From the NCBI GenBank assembly GCA_022885665.1, contig JAGQDJ010000054.1, positions 186,001 to 250,000 of the forward strand: a DNA stretch of 64,000 bases, given 5' to 3'. Below, piece by piece: positions 61,064 to 64,000 of the stretch. The position numbers and the translations under genes were made by a program. The DNA comes from Triops longicaudatus (Eukaryota; Arthropoda; Branchiopoda; Notostraca; Triopsidae). The notes under the pieces were generated by a model. It saw only the letters and a list, made by a program, of their open reading frames with translations. It did no database searches and was not told where the DNA came from. How positions within the stretch are numbered: position 1 is the first letter of the stretch; each line of letters starts with the position of its first letter.

Positions 61064-61487
61064 AGGCAAACTCCGTTAGATCCAGCTTGCAGCTCCTGGT
61101 CCCAGGGCTGTGATCACCAGCCAGCGCTGTGTTTAGCGGAGTAGCTGGCCAAGCTTCCTTCGTGTAAGTCGTACCAAGAGAAAGATTTCTTACTTGCCAG
61201 GACGCTAAAGATCGTCAACCTGATCAGTGGTCCCGGTGGACTGTGGTGAAAGCGATAGTGTAACTTGAATTCCGTGACTTAGTCCAATAAATTGTGGCAG
61301 ATATATCCATTGTGTGGAAATACCAAGTGCGCTTGTACCAACGCATCTTGTCCTGTAACACTCATCCGAAACTTTCGGATTTTGGAACATTTGGTCCAGG
61401 AGCAGCTTCCGCAGAATTTGAAAAGTAACAGTCCATTGGAAGTAATAAAAGCCACCCATTCTTGGAACCTTTTGTTTTCTTCTGGGA

Positions 61488-62432
61488 ATGTCCAGCAGCG
61501 AAGTTTCCGTCAGTGTTGCCGCGGAATCGACGTCCAATACTGCCCCTCCAAGCAACGGAAGTAGCCCCAGTCCTTCTTCCACCGCCACCGCCAACTCGTC
61601 GACCATGAACTCGGTGATGCAAATATTTCCGGCGATCGTAGAGCTCAACGTGGGTGGCGTGTTTTACACCACCGCATTGAGCACGTTGACGCGAGAAACA
61701 GACTCCGTCTTAGGGCAAATGTTTAGCGGCCGAAGTCGGACACCGATCTTACGGGATTCTAAGGGCAAATTCTTCCTCGATCGCGACGGCGTACTTTTCC
61801 GCTATATCCTCGATTTTCTTCGCAATCAGAAGCTTGTGCTTCCAGAGAATTTCCACGAGCGCGAACGTCTCAAACAAGAAGCCAGTTTCTTTAAGCTGAC
61901 GGACATGGTTACGGCATTGGAGCAGTATCATCCTTCCTCCGTGGTGCATCACAGTACTCAGCCACATTCCACGTCATCGTCCCACGTGGTACCAGCTGCC
62001 GGTTTGGAAATTGAACGCCCCTTGTCCTTGGAAGATTCGTCGCCGACCCAGAGCCGCACCGCGGGCTACATTACCATCGGCTACCGGGGCACGTTCGCTT
62101 TCGGTCGCGACGGATTAGCTGACGTAAAATTTCGCAAGTTGTCCCGTATTCTGGTGTGTGGACGCGTGGCACTCTGCCGTGAAGTGTTCGGCGAGACTTT
62201 GAATGAAAGTCGAGATCCCGACCGTGGAGCTTCGGATCGCTATTCCAGTCGCTTCTTCCTCAAACATACCTTTCTTGAGCAGGCGTTTGATATGCTTCAA
62301 GAAGCGGGATTTTCTTGCGAAGCAGCTTGCGCCTCTGGCACCGCTTCCGCCGGTACTGACATGAAACCCGGCATGGACTCGGAAGAAAACCGTTGGAATC
62401 ACTATAATGAATTTATTTTCGTTCGTAACTAA
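61488..62432 (+). CDS. KCTD12-like: KCTD8/12/16-type BTB protein, GABA-B receptor auxiliary subunit family
   Basis: Vertebrate KCTD8, 12 and 16 bind the GABA-B2 tail and the G-protein beta-gamma dimer and set the speed of signalling. This intronless frame encodes 314 residues; vertebrate KCTD12 is also a single-exon gene. A Ser/Thr-rich start (1-45) leads to a BTB/T1 domain at about 48-145 (VELNVGGVFYTT, DSKGKFFLDRDGVLFRYILD, LVLPENFHERERL). After a Ser-rich linker comes the H1 domain, about 193-312: YITIGYRGTFAFGRDGLADV, FRKLSRILVCGRVALCREVF, GETLNESRDPDR, FLEQAFDMLQEAGF. The H1 domain is specific to this subgroup. The chosen Met is the first of the frame; a second at residue 40 is possible. 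C-terminal EFIFVRN matches the family end. Confidence 0.95.
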   Translation: MSSSEVSVSVAAESTSNTAPPSNGSSPSPSSTATANSSTMNSVMQIFPAIVELNVGGVFYTTALSTLTRETDSVLGQMFSGRSRTPILRDSKGKFFLDRDGVLFRYILDFLRNQKLVLPENFHERERLKQEASFFKLTDMVTALEQYHPSSVVHHSTQPHSTSSSHVVPAAGLEIERPLSLEDSSPTQSRTAGYITIGYRGTFAFGRDGLADVKFRKLSRILVCGRVALCREVFGETLNESRDPDRGASDRYSSRFFLKHTFLEQAFDMLQEAGFSCEAACASGTASAGTDMKPGMDSEENRWNHYNEFIFVRN

Positions 62433-64000
62433 ACACTTCCCCAATTATTCCACTTATTGAAGACAATTTTTACATTCGTTTCCTATTCTATTTCTTCCAC
62501 TATTCCTTACTAAGTTTGTGCCACTTAATTTGTCAGTGTTCATTCAATGCGCCCTACAAATGGTTTCGTTATCGTAAGCGCTCGTGTAGAGGGTTTTAAG
62601 AAGTAATAGAACTGCCAATATGTTTCACTAAACTTGCCGACGCATTCCCTGTAATATCCAGATAGCTACCACCATCTGACCTTCCAGTTCCTTAACCTTC
62701 ACTGTTCCCTTTACAGGGTTCATACCTCTCTACTATCAGCTTATCTTTTAGGTACTAAAGAGGAGTGGATCTAGCTTAAATATTTTTATGTCAATTGCTT
62801 AAACGCGTGAAAACTATGAAAAAGCGGGGATGCCGATCCTAGGGGAAATGTGTGAGGAATGCTGTCGTTCAGCCCTCCTTTTACCGTGTGATTGTCTTTT
62901 TAATCCCTCGTACTGGCAAGGAGGGAAAGTCTGTTAGGTAGTAAACCAAAGGAGAGGTTTTTGGGGGGTGGAAGGGTAGATACGCTTACCCCTTTTTTCG
63001 CCATTCGCTTTCTTGTTATTGATTTTCTCGCCCTTAACTAGGCCTCTCTCTGGTTTTAGTCTTTTACTCTTTCCTAACGCTCTGCTGGCTCTTTTTTTTT
63101 ACCACCCTTTCACACCCCTCTAACCCCCACCCCCTTCTTTGAAAATAAAAGGTGCTTGCAAGTCGTCATTTTCAAAAGCTAAGAAGAGAGAAGGAGGTGA
63201 TTGGATGCACGCCAGAGTCTAATTATTCATTACACGTCTAAGAAACAAATCCCTCTGAAACCCATCGTGATAGCCGAAAATCAGAAGCGAAAAGCAATCT
63301 GGGAGGACTTTCTAGTAAGTAGGAAGGGCAGACTTCCCTGAAAAATAATCGAAGAAGAAGGGAAAAGTATAGAGAAAGTCAGTATGTGAGAACACTTATC
63401 AGACAAGAGGCGATCGAACATTCCTGGTGTCCAGCATTTACTCCATAAGGCGTGAAGACTCGTGCAGAAATTCCGATGCTGGTACTTCGCCTATTCCTAT
63501 CGTATCTTAGTCCTTGGATCCATTTACTTCATACAGGGAAGACATTTTTAACGGTCACATTCTTACGGTAGAAACCAGAAAAAGCTGGAGTTACACTTTT
63601 GTTGTGTTGTGTATCAATGCTGCAGTATTTTTTATATTTTAAACTATTTGTAATCTAAAGAACTTTAATAATTTAGAAGCCTTTCGAGTCAATTTTCCGA
63701 ACAGACTTAACGTCTTAAATTTCTTAACGTCCTTGAGAGTGAATTTTCATGTATTTGTTAAATCAAAAGTTGCAGTATTGGTTATGCAGACATACCAGCG
63801 CAAAAATTCAGATTTCATCTTCCCAAGTCTCTTTGTTAGGCTCATTTGTAATAATGTGAAAGACAGAGTTGTTTCAAAACGTTTGCGGTTGTAATGGCTC
63901 ATTTATTACTTCAGTAATATGGCAGCTGTCCGTGAAAACAGTGTTTTGTTCTTTTCTTTTTAGAAAGTAATTCCAGTTAGTGAGTTGACCTTGGTGGTTT
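62433..64000. other. 3' flank of the KCTD gene to the window end
   Basis: The first few hundred bases should be the KCTD 3' UTR. The rest shows pyrimidine-rich stretches near 63060-63140 but no exon, repeat or RNA gene I can support. Confidence 0.4.

Overview
The window is eukaryotic nuclear DNA: AT-rich intergenic sequence, genes split by GT-AG introns of roughly 50 bp to 2 kb, and no bacterial-style operons. Protein similarities point to an arthropod. The tryptophan dioxygenase, NMDA receptor subunit, Tim8 and muscle LIM proteins all read closest to insect versions that I know, and two promoters carry a TATA box about 34 bp before a TCAGT/TCACAGT-like initiator. I cannot name the species. 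All exon boundaries were worked out by hand from splice consensus, reading phase and remembered family sequence; none was checked by alignment or RNA data.

Layout. 0.7-2.9 kb (-): tryptophan 2,3-dioxygenase, 8 exons. 5.5-13.1 kb (-): secreted EMI + four-FAS1 matrix protein of the TGFBI/periostin/midline-fasciclin type, 14 exons. 15.9-16.6 kb (-): EMC6. 18.4-18.9 kb (-): an unrecognised single-exon reading frame. 19.7-22.6 kb: five perfect CRE palindromes and two TATA-type core promoters with no obvious gene. 24.3-29.7 kb (-): TTC17, 15 exons. 30.3-31.8 kb (+): clathrin light chain with an in-frame 30-nt microexon, head-to-head with TTC17. 32.5-32.9 kb (-): Tim8 with an N-terminal extension. 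33.8-34.8 kb (+): start of a leucine-rich-repeat gene with an in-frame stop; its first intron holds two small hAT-type elements with perfect 8-bp target duplications. 34.8-40.8 kb: no clear gene. 40.9-45.6 kb (+): muscle LIM protein gene with a one-LIM short form, a five-LIM long form and a pair of alternative exons. 48.9-59.3 kb (+): NMDA receptor GluN1 (Nmdar1), 15 exons, with a decayed Tigger/pogo-like element in one intron. 61.5-62.4 kb (+): intronless KCTD8/12/16-type protein, a GABA-B receptor auxiliary subunit family.

The genes are functionally unrelated (amino-acid catabolism, matrix, ER membrane insertion, cilium/actin TPR protein, endocytosis, mitochondrial import, muscle Z-disc, synapse), as expected for an ordinary animal locus. 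I found no tRNA, rRNA, CRISPR array or clearly novel multi-gene system. The most useful observations are splice-level: the clathrin light chain microexon, the phase-matched alternative LIM exons, the nonsense codon in the LRR gene, and the orphan CRE-rich promoter region.
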